DNA from: a virus
DNA: 39,277 nucleotides
IMG/VR virus record: IMGVR_UViG_3300006175_000018
Span: 1-39,277 of that record
Strand: one strand, 5' to 3'
The notes under the pieces are model-generated. The model did not search any database. It saw nothing but the letters and a program-made list of their open reading frames with translations, and was not told the origin of the DNA. Made by a program: the position numbers and the translations under genes. Shown piece after piece: positions 39,230 to 39,277 of this stretch; position 1 is the stretch's first letter; each line of letters starts with the position of its first letter.

Positions 39230-39277
39230 GACTTTGTAAACGGATGGCGGCGTCCGTGTGGCTTTGATAAAAAAAAA

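Overview
The window looks like most or all of the genome of a tailed double-stranded DNA phage with a contractile tail (myovirus morphology), probably from a metagenome or an uncultured host. I see no bacterial housekeeping gene, integrase, tRNA, rRNA, CRISPR array or insertion sequence. The head genes are of the lambda/GpA-packaging type: Nu1-like small terminase, GpA-like large terminase, lambda-type portal, ClpP-fold prohead protease, decoration protein, E-type capsid and a FII-like joiner. The tail genes are P2-like: sheath, tube, E-type assembly chaperone, tape measure, then X, D, V, U, W, J, I and H-like proteins. This mixture and the sequence families suggest a Gram-negative (proteobacterial) host, which is inference.

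Layout. Bases 32-10761 (+) hold packaging, head and head-tail connection genes. A lone antisense HNH endonuclease (2545-3135) sits between the large terminase and the head-completion gene, and two tiny membrane-protein genes (one DUF3309-like) sit between the neck genes. Bases 10739-19700 (+) hold the contractile tail and baseplate. Bases 19697-24753 (+) are a cargo block between the W-like and J genes: a LamG-type lectin protein, a pectate-lyase-fold tailspike, a fibre-like protein with a signal peptide, a holin-like membrane protein and a GH75 chitosanase-like enzyme. Bases 24755-28750 (+) return to the baseplate (J, I) and end with an H-like fibre. Bases 28751-32344 form a leftward early operon: RHH regulator, three small proteins, Bet/RecT annealing protein, DNA methyltransferase and two zinc-ribbon proteins. 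Bases 32411-38888 (+) form a rightward early/replication operon: DUF1064 nuclease, Cas4/RecB-like nuclease with an iron-sulphur cysteine pattern, small proteins, a DnaB-N/AAA_25 replicative ATPase, a GIY-YIG nuclease and small proteins. A non-coding tail with hairpins and a possible 55-residue leftward gene close the window.

Genes are packed with ATGA, GTGA, TTGA or TAATG overlaps almost throughout, so translational coupling is the rule. The two early operons diverge from one AT-rich 66-base region (32345-32410). The RHH protein encoded beside it is the obvious candidate regulator. The recombination pair (annealing protein and exonuclease) is split across the two divergent operons.

Most notable points: a SAP/HeH-like domain fused to the capsid C-terminus; a double-psi-barrel-like domain inside the tape measure; the lysis/host-recognition island between W and J; a fibre-like protein with a Sec signal; a helicase that joins a DnaB N-domain to a RepA-like ATPase; and inverted-repeat regions just upstream of that helicase and at the right end that no gene explains.
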